A stretch of DNA of 64,000 bases from Ailanthus altissimus (GCA_946807835.1 OX327702.1:7936001-8000000); one strand, 5' to 3'. Counted from the stretch's first letter, positions 44,441 through 62,414 are shown. Program-made: numbers and translations. The notes: generated from the sequence alone by a model not told the origin.

Positions 44441-47260
44441 ACTCCCATAAGTTTGCGTTTGACAAACATAGACATTTCTGTGGCATATGATGCCAGTTCA
44501 AGCTAGGTAATCGCATGTCCCTCTCATATCTGCAATATGTTGTGGGGGACTGAGAGAGACCATAATATAAGAGCTTGTAGAAGTAATATTAATAGTAGAA
44601 AATAATGATTTCTTGCAAGTCCAAGTTGTTGGGCAGTTTAACTTACTTCTTGTATGCGATACAATAGTTGTATTGCATAATTGGTATAATATCCAAAACA
44701 TCATTTGACATATTGTGTCCTTTTCTATACTGGATAGTGAAGGTTATCATATGAATGTTAGGAATAGTTCCTTATGTTCATGTGATGTGAATAATGTTTT
44801 ATTAGCTGAATGTCAATAAATAAATAGATATTATATACAATTAAAAATGTCTGTAGATCAGAATCTTTAAACCATACGAAGCTGTGGTATATAAGTTTTG
44901 GTCATTTAGGCGTGAAATGCTTATCTGTCTGGTTAAGGATGGTTGGATTCCTAATTTGACCATAAATTCTTAACCAGTTTATGAATAATGTATTCATGGA
45001 GATAACCATTCATACCAGAGTGTACATCACATCCCTTCGATTAGTTTGAGGTAGTGAATACATTAACAGCAAGTTTTTTGTTTGTTTAAGGAAAAATGAG
45101 ATTCTCACTTACTATAGTCCTCTAGTTAATCCATAATATAATGATGATTCAGAAATGAGGAATTAGACTTTATTAGATATGGTCTGATCAATAATGAGTG
45201 TTACCGATCTATATCTGTGAGAATATGCTCCAAATATAACTGCTTATTAAGCAAAGTTCTATCAGAAGTTGTTTCTTCTATTTTGTATAAGATATAGAAA
45301 GAAGGAAAACTGTACCTAAAATATTTTAATACTTGGGGCTATCCTGCTGACGTAAGAGTTACGCAGCAGGGTATCTTGTTTTGTAATAGTTACTCAATAG
45401 GATAAATTAGCTCCTAAGAGGTACATGTACAGGTTCATTAAATATCCTATGAATTTAATAAGATACTTGTTCTATGATTCAAATAAGTGAAATGTGTTCG
45501 TTTCTCGATATACCATTATTTAAGAGAAAGAGTTTTTTATAAATCGTGAGAATCATAGAAAGATTGAACTTGGTGAAGTCAATTTAGAAATCAATGAACC
45601 AAGGATGAGAACTCAGGCTCAATTAAGCAGTGGCCTTTTAACACACTTTCCAATAAGGTCGAAAAGAATGTCTAGGTCACCTATTAGGTATGTTAGATGC
45701 CTAAAGGTGAACTTGGAGTTTTCTTGGTAAAAGAAAATAATCCTTTAACCTATAGGGAGATGATGTTAGACATCGATCCTGGAAATAGTAAGAAGCTATA
45801 AAAATAAAAATTGACTCTATACATCATAATCAAGTCTAAGACTTAGTTAAGCTACCCGTGAGAATTATTCTCATTGGTTGTAAAAGGTTTACAAAGAGGT
45901 AGTGGGAGCCAGATGGAAGGTAGAGACTTCTAGGCCCTATAATGGTTCTAAAAAGGTAATCCTCAATGATTTAGCATCAACTAAAAGAAAACTTATGGAC
46001 CAATATTGATGTTAAAGTCGATTAGAATGTTATTGGCTCTTGCAGCATATTATGACCTTGAGGTTTGGCAGATGTATGAAAAGATGGCATTTCTAAATAG
46101 ATACCTTAAGTGAGAGATATTCATGGAATAACCTAAAGATTTTATGTCCAACTAGACTTTTAGTCTAGTATGAAGGCTCATGAAGTCCATTTATAGGCTT
46201 AAACAAGCCTCCCGAAGCTGGAATCATTGTTATGATAAGATAATCAGATTGTCTAGTTTCATAAAAAAAATGATGAGGAAACTAGTATGCATGAAAGGTC
46301 AGTTAGAGTATAATAGTCTTCTTGATGCTCTTTATTGATGACATACTGGTCATTGGAAATTATGTCAGTATATTATGATCGATCAGAAGTAACTTATAAG
46401 AATTTTTCTATGAAGGATTTGGGAGAGGCTTCTTTTATACTAAGTATAAAGCTTTATGAGATAGAGCTAGGAAGCTGATAGGACTCTCTCAAATCATTTC
46501 AAATCAATAGCGTCTAAGAATGGTACGATTTATTAACTGTGAGTTAGTTAACATATCTTATAGACTTAGTGTTCATCTTTTGAGGAGAATGTCTCTTCAG
46601 ATGAAAGAGTTAGAATGTCTAACACATCAAGTATATCAGATCTTGAGAGCTTAATATATGCTATGATATATTTGAGACCTGAGATCAGTTTGGCTGTAAG
46701 AGTTATAAGCCGATTTCAATCTGATTAAGGTGACCACCATTTAATCGTAGTCAAACATATCCTGAGATACCTTAAGGGTACAAAGGATAAGTTTCTCAAA
46801 TATGGAGAAAACGGCTTACAAATGAAAAAGACGCACAAAGTCAGACTTTTAGTTTGACATTGATGATAGAGAGTTTACATCTCAGGAATATGCTCATTCT
46901 TAATAGTACTAAGTGAGTTGAAATTGCACCAAACTGGGATTCACTGCTAATTTATATTGGCGCAACGGAAGAGACAGTGTGAATTCGTAAGTTTATTGCT
47001 TGACTTGGAAGAGTTATCCTATAGTTATGCGATAAAATTAAGCTGTTGTACATATCGAGGTACTAAGAGGACACCAATACTCTAATTATATTAATAGGAG
47101 TCTCACATGACTAGAGGGATCTTGGCTTAGGGAGATGTGATTATTTGTAGAAGTATTCTATAAATAATTTAGCGAACCCACTTTCTAAGGTCATGACTCT
47201 ATAAGTGTTTATGAAACACGTATAGTCGATGTGTATGAGATACCATCAGGAATGACACTA
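44441..47260 (+). pseudogene. Pol remnant of the second element
   Basis: Collinear with the family pol: pre-integrase segment about 44700-45000, integrase about 45050-45600, RT about 45990-46760, RNase H to about 47260. Stops and indels are frequent in all frames and no open piece is longer than about 70 codons. The RT active-site region near 46330 reads as a broken 'LFIDDILVIGN'. Confidence 0.65.
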
Positions 47261-47261
47261 G

Positions 47262-47275
47262 AGCAAGTGGGAGAT
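47262..47275 (+). other. Polypurine tract of the second element
   Basis: AGCAAGTGGGAGAT directly before the TGTTAAGG start of the 3' LTR. Confidence 0.85.
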
Positions 47276-49416
47276 TGTTAAGGCTGATGCTTACATGTCA
47301 TCCCTCAATGTACATATACTTGTGTATTTATATAAATGTACATTCCCATTAAATCGTCAATACCTATTTATATGGTACTATGCAATGTAACATTACATAC
47401 ATCGTATGATCTAAAGGAGTTCAGATCAGATCAGATCTAAAAGAGTTTAAATAAGGGATCATAGTTAGTCACGCTGAGAGATATAAATGCTAAATGTTAG
47501 CACAGTTAAGTGTTAGCTGATTATAATACTCAACGAAGATCCAAGAGTTGGAGCCTTGTCTGTAATGGGACATAGACCTGAGAATATACTAGTAATTTCA
47601 TAGTTGTAAGAGCTGCAATCGGGTGTCAAGAAATGCTAGTTGTACAAGTATGTTCTCAAATAATTGTCACTGATATATTTCTATCGATGCGAGTCTGTCA
47701 GTAAATACCTTTATATATGGATTAGCATATGTCGTACCTATAGGGTATAGATGGTCGTTCATAGCTAACCATGAGCTTAGAGCTCGTATTGACATATAAG
47801 TATCCAGTTAGGACTGAATATGGGACAAACTCACGAGGGCCTCCGATAGACACCCTATGTAAGCTGTCAATGGATGGCCCTCTTGAGTTGAGTAGTATAC
47901 GTAGTCCTTTGACCTGAGTGCCATGGTGGGCTTGTAAGTGATACACCATACTTTGGTTCCACGCATGTTACAGACTTTTCATGGTGTGACCGCTGGGTGT
48001 CGTTGGGTATGGTCCGATGCTTATGGAGTTTGGTGTGTATAGATATAAGATCCGTCAACTCGCATAAGGAGTTAAATATCCAGATGCTTCCAAACTGTAT
48101 CTCAAAAGGTCTTATGGCTATAGGCATTAATCCCAAAAAAGAGTTCCGCCAAGGTGGAACAATATTGCAAAGGAGTTTGCACATATTGTTCGGTGAGATA
48201 TAAGTCTGAAGATTTGACATGGATGAGCACTAGGGAATTTGACAGTGATGATCTATATCGTCGCACATTCAGGATATCATGATGGAAGGACTATACGTAT
48301 GCGTTGTAACCTCAACTTGTGTGGTTCAACGAGCTGATTTATATATTCGTGACGTATGCGTGGGACAATATTCACGGACTCATGAAATAGTTCCATTTGA
48401 CAAATCAGGCGTGGACCTAGGGAGTCCCATAATATGGAGTGTACTCATTGTGCACTGGGGCAGCGTGCCAGATTAAATTGTTCAATCCAGCAATATTTAG
48501 CACTACCACGAGAATACATGTATGTCTGTATTTAAGTGTTAAATACAACAATTAGTCAATAATTATTATTTACTAATTGTATAAGGACACGTGGCGCATT
48601 GTAAACCTTCGGTTGAGTTTATCCAAGTGTGAAATTTGGTGAGACAGACTAGAGGGTAGACTTGGTGACTATTTATGACAGGCAAAATAGTCATTTCACT
48701 TATTGATTATTTAATTGTTAAATAATCAATTATATCTCATTATAATATATTATTATATTATATAATATTATTTTATTAATGGTGCTAAATAGTTGGCATC
48801 CATTATTATTATTTTATATTATTATTAATATTATATTATATATTATATAATTATTTTATTTATATTAGATATATATATATAATGAGATGTGTGTGTGTGA
48901 AGTTAAGTGTGTGTTACGGGAAATGGAGGAGAAGAAATGAAAAGATTTCATTTCTTCCATTTGTGCCGAGAAGAAGAAGAAGAAAAACAATATATGAAAA
49001 AAATGAAATTGTTTCATTTTTTTTCCATGGTACCAAAAGAAATAATTGTGAATTGTTTTAAATTTTCATTTCCTTTCCTTTTAGAGAAAAGAAAAAATAC
49101 ACACACCTGGTCATTTGAGGGGTTTAAGAGTTAAACCCAGTGTTGGCTATAGGGCTGCTGTTCTAGCTTGCCAAGTCCACTGAGTTGGTGACTAGAACTA
49201 CTGACCAGTTGGTCTCCATGTGCACTCGAGGATATACATGTATAACGTTACACGTTCAGGAGATTTCTCAACCTTTCTAATATATTAATGTGATTAATAT
49301 ATTTTGTTTATTATATGTTTTAATACTTCTGTCACGTTTAATATGTATATGATACGTATTTTAGGCAATAAATATAATTGCAAATGTATACACCCACATA
49401 TATTAGATCCCCAATA
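47276..49416 (+). repeat. 3' LTR of the second element (2141 bp)
   Basis: Starts TGTTAAGGCTGATGCTTA and ends ATCCCCAATA, a mutated CCAACA end. It matches the 5' LTR in order and length with many substitutions and small indels. Chance frames at 47722-47949, 47867-48220 and 47997-48203 lie inside it. Confidence 0.85.
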
Positions 49417-49921
49417 ATGTAGCCACTTAAGGAGTCTTTGGCTTCTTATAACAAATGAGATGGTTTTCATTTATTGCAGAATTGATTTGTGAAATAAAAA
49501 AAATAAAAAAAATTCGTGCAAAATTTGAGAGAAAAAAATGAAACTTTTAAAATCTTGCATTTAGGTCCCTAAAACACATTTTTGTGCATTTGATGCTTAA
49601 ACCAATTCAAGAGTTAAGTTTTTGTTAATTGCTGTACAAAATTATAATCATTAGCTACTATTCTAGCTGCTTCAATGCCACCAGCTGTTGGAGTCTAGAA
49701 TTATTCAAGGGTAGATTTCATTGTAAGCTCAAAGGCTTAAAAGTTCAATAATTTTCACCGAATCATCTATAAAAGTATGTATACAATTCTCATACTTTTT
49801 TTTTTCAGTATATGTTACATGATTATAAGTTATTTCCCTGTGTAATGTATGTTGGATATGCATTTTGAAAATTTTCAACATGTACACAATTACATGCATG
49901 CACCCTAAAACACGTTTAACA
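49417..49921 (+). repeat. LTR end fragment, possibly the distal part of the outer element's 3' LTR
   Basis: Shows the family's LTR end plan: 'ctattctag...gtctagaatt' near 49660-49700, 'aaaggcttaaaagttcaata' near 49731, and an end near CACGTTTAACA at 49921. It follows the second element directly. If the minus-strand and second elements inserted into the outer LTR, this would be its remainder, but about 1 kb of LTR between would be missing. Placement is inference. Confidence 0.5.
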
Positions 49922-55950
<6,029 letters not shown>

Positions 55951-56064
55951 TGTGAGAATATTGATTAAAAATTATCGAAATATGATTTGGAGATCAAGCC
56001 AAGTGCGTAGGGTGCGCACGGATCGAAGACGGACGCGAAAGGAGGCAAAAAAAGAAGAAGGGCA

Positions 56065-56200
56065 CACCAGGCGCCAGCGCCGCTACGACCAAGCATGGAC
56101 GCTGCGGCACCCAGAACAGAACCTGAGCGCTGTAGCGCTCAGCAGAAGCGCGCCAGCGCTGGAGCGACGAGATTCCAACGCCGCAGCGCTGGATGCAGGA
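56065..56200 (+). repeat. GC-rich AGCGCT block inside the Tork-like LTR
   Basis: Holds four AGCGCT palindromes and words such as GGCGCCAGCGCCGC and CGCCGCAGCGCTGG. It lies upstream of the TATA box, that is in U3. The 3' LTR keeps only one AGCGCT (60908-60913) because about 70 bp of the block is missing there. The words are shared with the leader block of the long-LTR elements. Confidence 0.8.
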
Positions 56201-56305
56201 ACAGTATCCTGAAATTATGAAACTTCCTAATTTCGTCTCTCATTTGCTTCAAGACTCCCTAATACGACTCCCACACTTATAGGGAAAACCTAGGACATCC
56301 CAAGG

Positions 56306-56317
56306 CCTATATAAAGG
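56306..56317 (+). promoter_or_regulatory. LTR promoter TATA box
   Basis: CCTATATAAAGG, repeated in the 3' LTR at 61031-61042. Transcription would start shortly downstream, before the CTTTGTGA-rich segment. Confidence 0.65.
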
Positions 56318-56339
56318 CTATCAATTGGCTTGTAAACAC

Positions 56340-56500
56340 ATCTTTGTGATCAAGTAAGAGATCTTTGTGATCAACTAGAAATCTTGACAATCTTTGTGAT
56401 AAACAAGAGATCTTAGTGGTTCTTTGTGAGAGACAATCTCTAAAGTGAAAGAGAGAGTTTTCTTTGTGATCTTTCTTATAAAAGGCATACTTTGTGAGTG
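56340..56500 (+). repeat. CTTTGTGA-rich segment of the LTR
   Basis: At least six CTTTGTGA words, several inside 'atctttgtgatcaa', in 160 bp downstream of the TATA box. Also present in the 3' LTR at about 61064-61225. It would lie in the 5' untranslated part of the element's RNA. Confidence 0.75.
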
Positions 56501-56692
56501 CCTTAAGATTCATAGTAAGAGAAGAGTGTGATCTTAATCCGCCGTGAACGTAGGCAAGTTGCCGAACCACGTAATTCTTTGTGTGTTCTTCTTCTATCCC
56601 TTTCTCTATTTATTTCTTAATAACTTATTTTGCGTTATTATATTACTTAGGTGAATTGTTTTGCTTATTTGTGTGCTTCCACTTCAACAAAC

Positions 56693-56703
56693 TGGTATCA
56701 GAG
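56693..56703 (+). other. Primer-binding site of the Tork-like element
   Basis: TGGTATCAGAG, three bases after the LTR end, complementary to initiator tRNA-Met. Confidence 0.9.
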
Positions 56704-56721
56704 TTTTGGTTTTAAGCAGAC

Positions 56722-57454
56722 ATGGCTACACCCAAGTATGAGGTAGAGAAATTCAACGGTACGAATGACTTCAATCTATGGAAGATGAAGGTTAGGGCGT
56801 TATTGGTGAGCCAAAGGCTTGGTTCGGCATTAGAGGAGACTGCAGCTCCATTTAGTGATGAAGAGAAAATGTCAGAGTCATTTAGAGCTGAAGTAGAAAG
56901 AAGGGACATTCAAGAAAGAGCTTATAGCATAATCGTTCTGTCATTGAGCGATGAAGTATTAAGGGAAGTAGCAGGTGAGACAACGGCAATAGGTCTTTGA
57001 AGGAAGCTTAACTCTCTTTATATGAGAAAATCATTGGCCGACAGATTACATATAAAGAAGAAGCTATATCAGCTGTCCATGTCAGAGGGGACGCCGATGA
57101 AAGATCATATAGACGCCTTCAATAAGATCATCATTGATCTTGAGTCTATCAACATCAAGATAGAAGATGAAGATAGAGCAATTATCTTGCTGAGTTCACT
57201 CCCCAAGAGCTATGAGCGTTTTGTTGATACACTACTCTACAGCAGAGAGAGTTTAACGATGAGTGATGTGAAATCATCATTAAACTCAAAGTTATTAGGA
57301 AAGCAGACCGAGGGCAATGCAGAAAGTCTATCTGTAAGAAGAAGACTCTCATATAGAGATGGGAAGAAAAAAGGCTCAAGGTCAAAGTCTAGGACTCCTA
57401 GGAAGTGCTATTACTGTAAGAAAGAGGGGCACTTCATAAAAGGACTGTCCTAAG
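56722..57454 (+). pseudogene. Gag of the Tork-like element, two lesions
   Basis: Frame from ATG 56722 through the retrotran_gag/UBN2-type capsid domain to a CCHC zinc knuckle (CYYCKKEGH... at about 57406). An in-frame TGA at 56998-57000 stands where related elements have Trp (GL-W-RKL). At about 57441 one extra A shifts the frame inside the knuckle, so the fourth ligand Cys is only read in another frame. Otherwise all 240 codons align with the family. Both lesions are single-base. Confidence 0.85.
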
Positions 57455-59353
57455 AAAAAAGCACAGGATAAGAAGAAAGCAGATGCTGCGCTTGCCTATG
57501 ATGATAGCTATGACAGCGCAGAGACACTCGTCGCTACTGAGGGTATGAACTCTGAACAATGGGTTCTTGATTCTGGTTGTACTTTTCACATGTGCCCGCA
57601 CAAGTCCTGGTTTACAAATTTTCAGCCCATTAGTGGTGGTAAAGTGTTAATGGGTAATGACATTGCATGTCAGATGATAAGAATTGGTAGTGTTAAGCTT
57701 AGGCTGCATGATGGGCAAGTGAGAGAGTTGATAGATGTTAGGTATGTTCCTGACTTGAAGAGAAATTTGATTTCACTGGGGAATTTAGACCAGAATGGGT
57801 GTTCCATCAGGATCGACGGAGGGATTTTAAGAGTTTTGAAAGGTTCCATGGTGGTGATGAGAGGAGAGAAGCACAAAGGTGTTTATGTGCTTAAGGGTGA
57901 AGTCATTAGTGGTTCTGCACTATTCTCTGTAGATGATGAGAGTATGCAAACTAAGTTATGGCATCTTAGATTGGCACACCTAGGTGAGAGAAACCTAAAG
58001 GAGTTATATAGTCAAAAGGCATTTGGAGAGGATAAGCTCAAGCCCTTAGAATTTTGTAAGCATTGTGTGCTAGGGAAAGCACATAGAGTGAGGTTCAGTA
58101 CCAACGAGCACAAGACTAAAGGGACTCTTGACTACATACACTTGGATCTTTGGGGACCAGCTCAGACAGCTACTCGTGGTGGTGCCAGGTATTTTCTCAG
58201 CTTGGTTAATAACTATTCGAGGAAGCTGTGGGTCTATGTGTTGAAGAGCAAGGATTAAGCTTTTGAAGTATTCAAGACTTGAAAGATTCTTGTTGAGAAT
58301 CAGACTGGAAAAAGAGTGAAGAGGTTGAGAACTGATAACGGCCTCGAATTTTACAACAGAGAGTTTCATGGGTTTTGTGTCAAGCATGGGATTGTAAGGC
58401 ATAGAACGGTAAGATCAACACCGCAGCAGAATAGGGTAGCTGAGAGAATGAACAGAACCCTGCTTGAAAGGGTTAGATGCATGCTTACCAATGCAAAGAT
58501 GTCCAAGACATTCTGGGGAGAAGCTATGGTGACTGCAGCTTACTTGATTAATAGAAGTCCCTCCTCAGCAATTGACTTCAAGATGCCAGAAGAGAAATGG
58601 TCTGGCAATCCTCCGAAGTATGACCACCTCAGAATATTTGGTTGCCCTACCTTTGTACATGTTAAGGAGGGGAAGTTGGAACCTAGAGCTATCAAAGGGG
58701 TATTCATAGGATATCCCGAAGGAGTAAAAAGATACAAAGTGTGGTGTAAAGACTTGACACCACCAAGGAGTATCATAAGCCGTGATGTGACATTCGATGA
58801 GATGATGATGCTGAAAACCTCTCATGAAGATGAGAAAGAAGAACCTTTGACCAAGGAAGACTCAGCACCCGAGTCAATAAAAGTTGAAGTAGCACCTGAA
58901 AATGGATCTGATATGCCCCCAGATCAACACTTCAATAAGGAGATCCTTGAAGATGAACCAAGAACACCGGCGAGTTTCTCTAAGTCCACCCAAAAGAAGA
59001 CTAGAACTCCTGAGTTGGAACTTGAAGAGTACCAGCTTGTTAGAGATAGGCTAAGGAGAACGATCAACCCACCAGTCAGGTATGCACAAGCAGACTTAGT
59101 TGCTCATGCATTGAATTCTACTTACACTCTTGAGTATGATGAGCCTAGGACATATGGTGAGGCTATGAAGAGTGAAAACAAGAAAGAATGGCAGCAGACC
59201 ATGGAAGAAGAAATTTGTTCTCTTAGGAAGAACAATATCTGGAAGTTGGTGAAGAGATCTCAAAAGAAGCTAGTCGGGTGCAAGTGGATGTATAAGGTGA
59301 AGGAGGGGATACCGGGGATTGAGCCTACGAGATTTAAGGTTAGGTTAGGTTAG
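57454..59353 (+). pseudogene. Protease and integrase of the Tork-like element
   Basis: Protease: VLDSGCTFHM at about 57563-57592 keeps the D-S-G active site. GAG-pre-integrase with an HLRLAHLGERNLKEL motif follows at about 57961. Integrase core: HLDLWGP near 58140, RTDNGLEFYN at about 58327 and AERMNRTLLER near 58440 keep the D, D and E positions. The frame is broken by TAA at 58256-58258 and TGA at 58280-58282, both single-base changes, and ends at 59351-59353 after a 5-bp tandem duplication ('ttagg') at about 59340. Confidence 0.87.
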
Positions 59354-59383
59354 TAGCACAAGGTTTTACTCAGAGAGAGGGAG

Positions 59384-60679
59384 TTGATTTTCATGATTAT
59401 GATTTTGTTAGCCATGTGTGCAAACTTTGATTTACATCTAGAGCAGATGGATGTAAAGATAGCTTTTCTACATGGAGAGCTTGAAGAAACAATATACATG
59501 GCACAGCCGCAAGGGTTCGAGGAGCCCAAAAAAGAAAATCATGCTTGTTTGTTAAAGAAGTCATTGTACAAGTTAAAGCAATCACCTAGACAGTGGTATA
59601 GGAGATTTGATGAGTTTATGATGGCTTGTGGTTTTAGTAGGAGCAAGTATGATGGATGCGTGTACTTCAAGAACATGAGTTGTGGGATGATATATTTGCT
59701 TCTATACGTCGATGATATGTTGATCGCATGCAAGAACATGGAAGAAATACAGAAGCTCAAGAAGCAGTTGAGTGGTGAGTTTGAAATGAAGGATTTTGGA
59801 GCAGCGAAGAGAATTTTGGGTATGGATATTGTGAGGGAAAGAAGAGATGTTATCTTCTTGTCCCAACAGCGATATATAGTCAAAATTTTGGAGAAGTTTG
59901 GTATGTCAAACGCGAAGGCTGTCTCTACTTCTTTGGCCATGCATTTCAGACTTTCAGTAGCACAGTCGCCGACATCCGATAAGGAGAAACTGCAGAGGAG
60001 CAAAGTACTGTATGCAAGCGCTGTGGGGAGTATCATGTATGCAATAGTTTGCACAAGACCAGACATAGCACAGGCTGTGAGTGTGGTGAGTAGATACATG
60101 ACGAATCCAGGTAAAGATCACTGGCTTGCAGTAAAGTGGATTCTGAGATATCTCAAGGGAACGTTGAATCACGGGTTGATGTATAAGAGGGATGAGGACA
60201 GCAATGAAATGGTAAGAGGGTACGTAGACTCAGATTATGCAGGTGATCTTGACAAGAGAAGATCGTTAACGGGCTACGTATTCACAGTGTTTGGGTGTAG
60301 TGTGTGTTGGAGATCTGTTCTACAACATGTGGTTGCACTATCTACCACAGAGGCAGAGTACATAGTTGTTGGAAAAGCTATCAAAGAAGCCGTGTGGTTA
60401 AAAGGCATATGCGCGGAGGTATTGGCTAGTGAAGATGTGAACACCGGTGTGTATTGTGATAGCCAAAGTGCCATATACCTAAGCAAGCATCAAGTATTCC
60501 ATGAGAGGTCGAAACACATTGATGTAAGGCTCCATTACATTCGTGAGATTGTCCAAAGTGGTAAAGTTAGTATAACAAAGATAGCGTCATCTAAAACTCC
60601 TGCTGATATGTTGACTAAGCTACTATCCTCAGTTAAGTTCGTCCTATATAAGGACTTAACCGGAGTTACTACTTTGTGA
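59384..60679 (+). pseudogene. Reverse transcriptase and RNase H of the Tork-like element
   Basis: A 431-codon open frame. RT: QMDVKIAFLHGELEE (first catalytic Asp), SLYKLKQSPRQWYRRFDEFM, LLYVDDMLIA (YVDD at about 59706-59717). RNase H: GYVDSDYAGDLDKRRSLTGY at about 60217, STTEAEYI near 60350, CDSQSAIYLSKH near 60455, SKHIDVRLHYIRE near 60508, ADMLTK near 60603. A few dozen bases around 59395, covering the 'FSPVV' segment before LLAM, are missing compared with relatives. The open length and intact catalytic residues make it the best preserved TE gene in the window. Confidence 0.9.
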
Positions 60680-60734
60680 AGGTGACTGAAGATGTGAAAA
60701 TGAGAGATCGAGTTACTTTGTGGATGATTTTAAA

Positions 60735-60748
60735 TCAAGGAGGGGATT
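60735..60748 (+). other. Polypurine tract of the Tork-like element
   Basis: CAAGGAGGGGATT-type tract directly before the 3' LTR start TGTGAGAATATT at 60749. Confidence 0.85.
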
Positions 60749-61415
60749 TGTGAGAATATTGATTAAAAATCATCGGAATATGATTTGGGGATCAAGCCAA
60801 GTGCATAGGGTGCGCACGGATCGAAGACGGACCCGAAAGGAGGCGAAAAATGAAGAATGGCGCACCAAACGCCAGCACCGCGGCGACCAGGCGTGGGCAC
60901 CGCGGCGCTAGCGCTGGATGCAGGAACAGTATCCTGAAATTAGGACACTTCCTAATTTCGTCTCCCACTTGCTTCAGGACTCCCTAATACGACTCCCACA
61001 CGTATAGGGAAAACTTAGGACGTCCCAAGGCCTATATAAAGGCTATCAATTGGCTTGTAAACACATCTTTGTGATCAAGTAAGAGATCTTTGTGATCAAC
61101 TAGAAATCTTGACAATCTTTGTGATAAACAAGAGATCTTAATGGTTCTTTGTGAGAGAAAATCTTTAGAGTGAAAGAGAGAGTTATTTTTGTGATCTTTC
61201 TTATAAAAGACATACTTTGTGAGTGCCTTGAGATTTATAATAAGAGAAGAGTGTAATCTTGATCCGTCGTGGACGTAGGCAAGTTGCCGAACCACATAAT
61301 TCTTTGTGTGTTCTTCTTCTACTCTTTTCTTTATTTATTTCTTAATAACTTATTCTGCGTTATTATATTACTTAAGTGAATTATTTTACTTATTTGTGTT
61401 CTTCCGCTTCAAACA
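60749..61415 (+). repeat. 3' LTR of the Tork-like element (667 bp)
   Basis: Matches the 5' LTR with scattered substitutions. It is about 70 bp shorter, the difference falling in the GC-rich AGCGCT block. End is CTTCAAACA at about 61415. Confidence 0.92.
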
Positions 61416-62318
61416 CAATTAGATTACAAAATAGTTACTTATTTTCAATTAATGATTAGTACTTTTATTCCACATGGCAATATCAAACAGATCCTAAATT
61501 ATTGTGAGTTTTTATTTGTTGGCTGAATTATTTCATAATGCTTTCCAAGACTCTGCCTCCAAAAACTAAGCAACCATCTATTCATTTCAAATTTCAGTAA
61601 TGTGGTAAAGGATCTGCAAGTTTAGGCAATCTTGCTATATACATGGCAATTCACTAAACAGCTAATTAGTTAGTGGTGTTTCCAACAGCAGCTTATTGTG
61701 TTTCTCAAATGTTCTAAACGTTTTAGACCAATAAAAAAATGTCCAAACTCAAGCTGCTGTTGCAATTTAGGCATGATAATTAGGGCTAGAGAAGTAGGAT
61801 TTTTCTCTAATCAGTAAGCAAGAACAAATGGGTACACATCAAGTTCTGTTAGAAGCATATGAACAGTGAATAACAACAGCTTAGCTGACAAATTAAGATG
61901 CTGTAACATGCACCTTCCTTTATTGGCTTGATTATCAAGCATCAACGGTTGCAGAGATGAGAGATAGATTTAAGACTAGCAAGCAAACCTGCGCCCACAA
62001 TTTTCCCTAATTATTCTCAAACCAACCAATCAAATACCTTTGTAGTGAATATAGTTATTTTATTTCTCACTCGATCAATCGATAATATTACTTCTATTTT
62101 ATTGGAGCTAGCTCTAGGGACAATATAGTTGTTCCTTTTCAATGACAATAACATCCTCACTTCGCCTTCAAGTTAATCACAAGTGTAAGTAGCTAGTTGA
62201 CACTGACCTCGGTGCATATTGTTATTTTTAATCTCAATCATTGCATTGATGTTAGTTTATAGAGCTGACGAAATTAAAAAACCGTTAAATTTTGATTAAG
62301 ATAATATTATCTGGCTTG
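61416..62318. other. Intergenic region upstream of the second laccase
   Basis: Mixed AT-rich sequence without a frame or TE domain I recognise. It leads into the laccase promoter blocks at 62319-62459. Confidence 0.45.
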
Positions 62319-62333
62319 GACAACACTCTAAAG
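62319..62333 (+). promoter_or_regulatory. Promoter block shared with the first laccase
   Basis: GACAACACTCTAAAG differs by one base from 17271-17285. It lies 251 bp before the ATG. Confidence 0.45.
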
Positions 62334-62414
62334 TAATGCATGACCAGCAGCAGCTAGTAGTCGGATCAAAATTGCAATTTGTTGCAGTCTCCAAAATTAT
62401 CTCAATATTCAGTC

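Larger units (their letters stand above)
40799..49416 (+). mobile_element. Second full-structure long-LTR copia element (8.6 kb), older and decayed
   Basis: 5' LTR 40799-42886 (5' terminus damaged), PBS 42891-42902, GC-rich patch 42995-43095, four leader motifs 43516-43809, gag remnant from 44027, pol remnant to about 47260, polypurine tract 47262-47275, 3' LTR 47276-49416. The LTRs differ at many sites, so this insertion is much older than 27265-36837. The internal region has no long frame and, like the other, lacks central gag. No target-site duplication can be read because the left end is broken. Confidence 0.85.
55951..56689 (+). repeat. 5' LTR of the Tork-like element (739 bp)
   Basis: Starts TGTGAGAATATTGATTAAAA and ends CTTCAACA. 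It contains a GC-rich AGCGCT block (56065-56200), a TATA box (56306-56317) and a CTTTGTGA-rich segment (56340-56500). An 86-codon frame at 55952-56212 is a chance frame through the GC-rich block. Confidence 0.93.
55951..61415 (+). mobile_element. Tork/Tnt1-like Ty1/copia retrotransposon, nearly complete (5.5 kb)
   Basis: 5' LTR 55951-56689, PBS 56693-56703, gag 56722-57454, protease/integrase to 59353, RT/RNase H 59384-60679, polypurine tract 60735-60748, 3' LTR 60749-61415. Gag begins with a 'KYEVEKFNGTNDFNLWKMK' segment typical of the Tork/Tnt1 group. Only a few lesions separate it from an intact polyprotein: TGA at 56998, a 1-nt insertion in the zinc knuckle, TAA at 58256, TGA at 58280, a 5-bp duplication near 59340 and a small deletion near 59395. 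LTRs differ by point changes and a ~70-bp indel. No clear target-site duplication. Confidence 0.92.

Noticed and set aside
55952..56212. 86-codon frame rich in Arg and Ala
   Set aside because: Runs through the GC-rich block of the LTR; the 3' LTR copy does not keep it.
59539..60099. 186-codon minus-strand frame
   Set aside because: Shadow of the RT frame at 59384-60679, which holds the YVDD and RNase H motifs.
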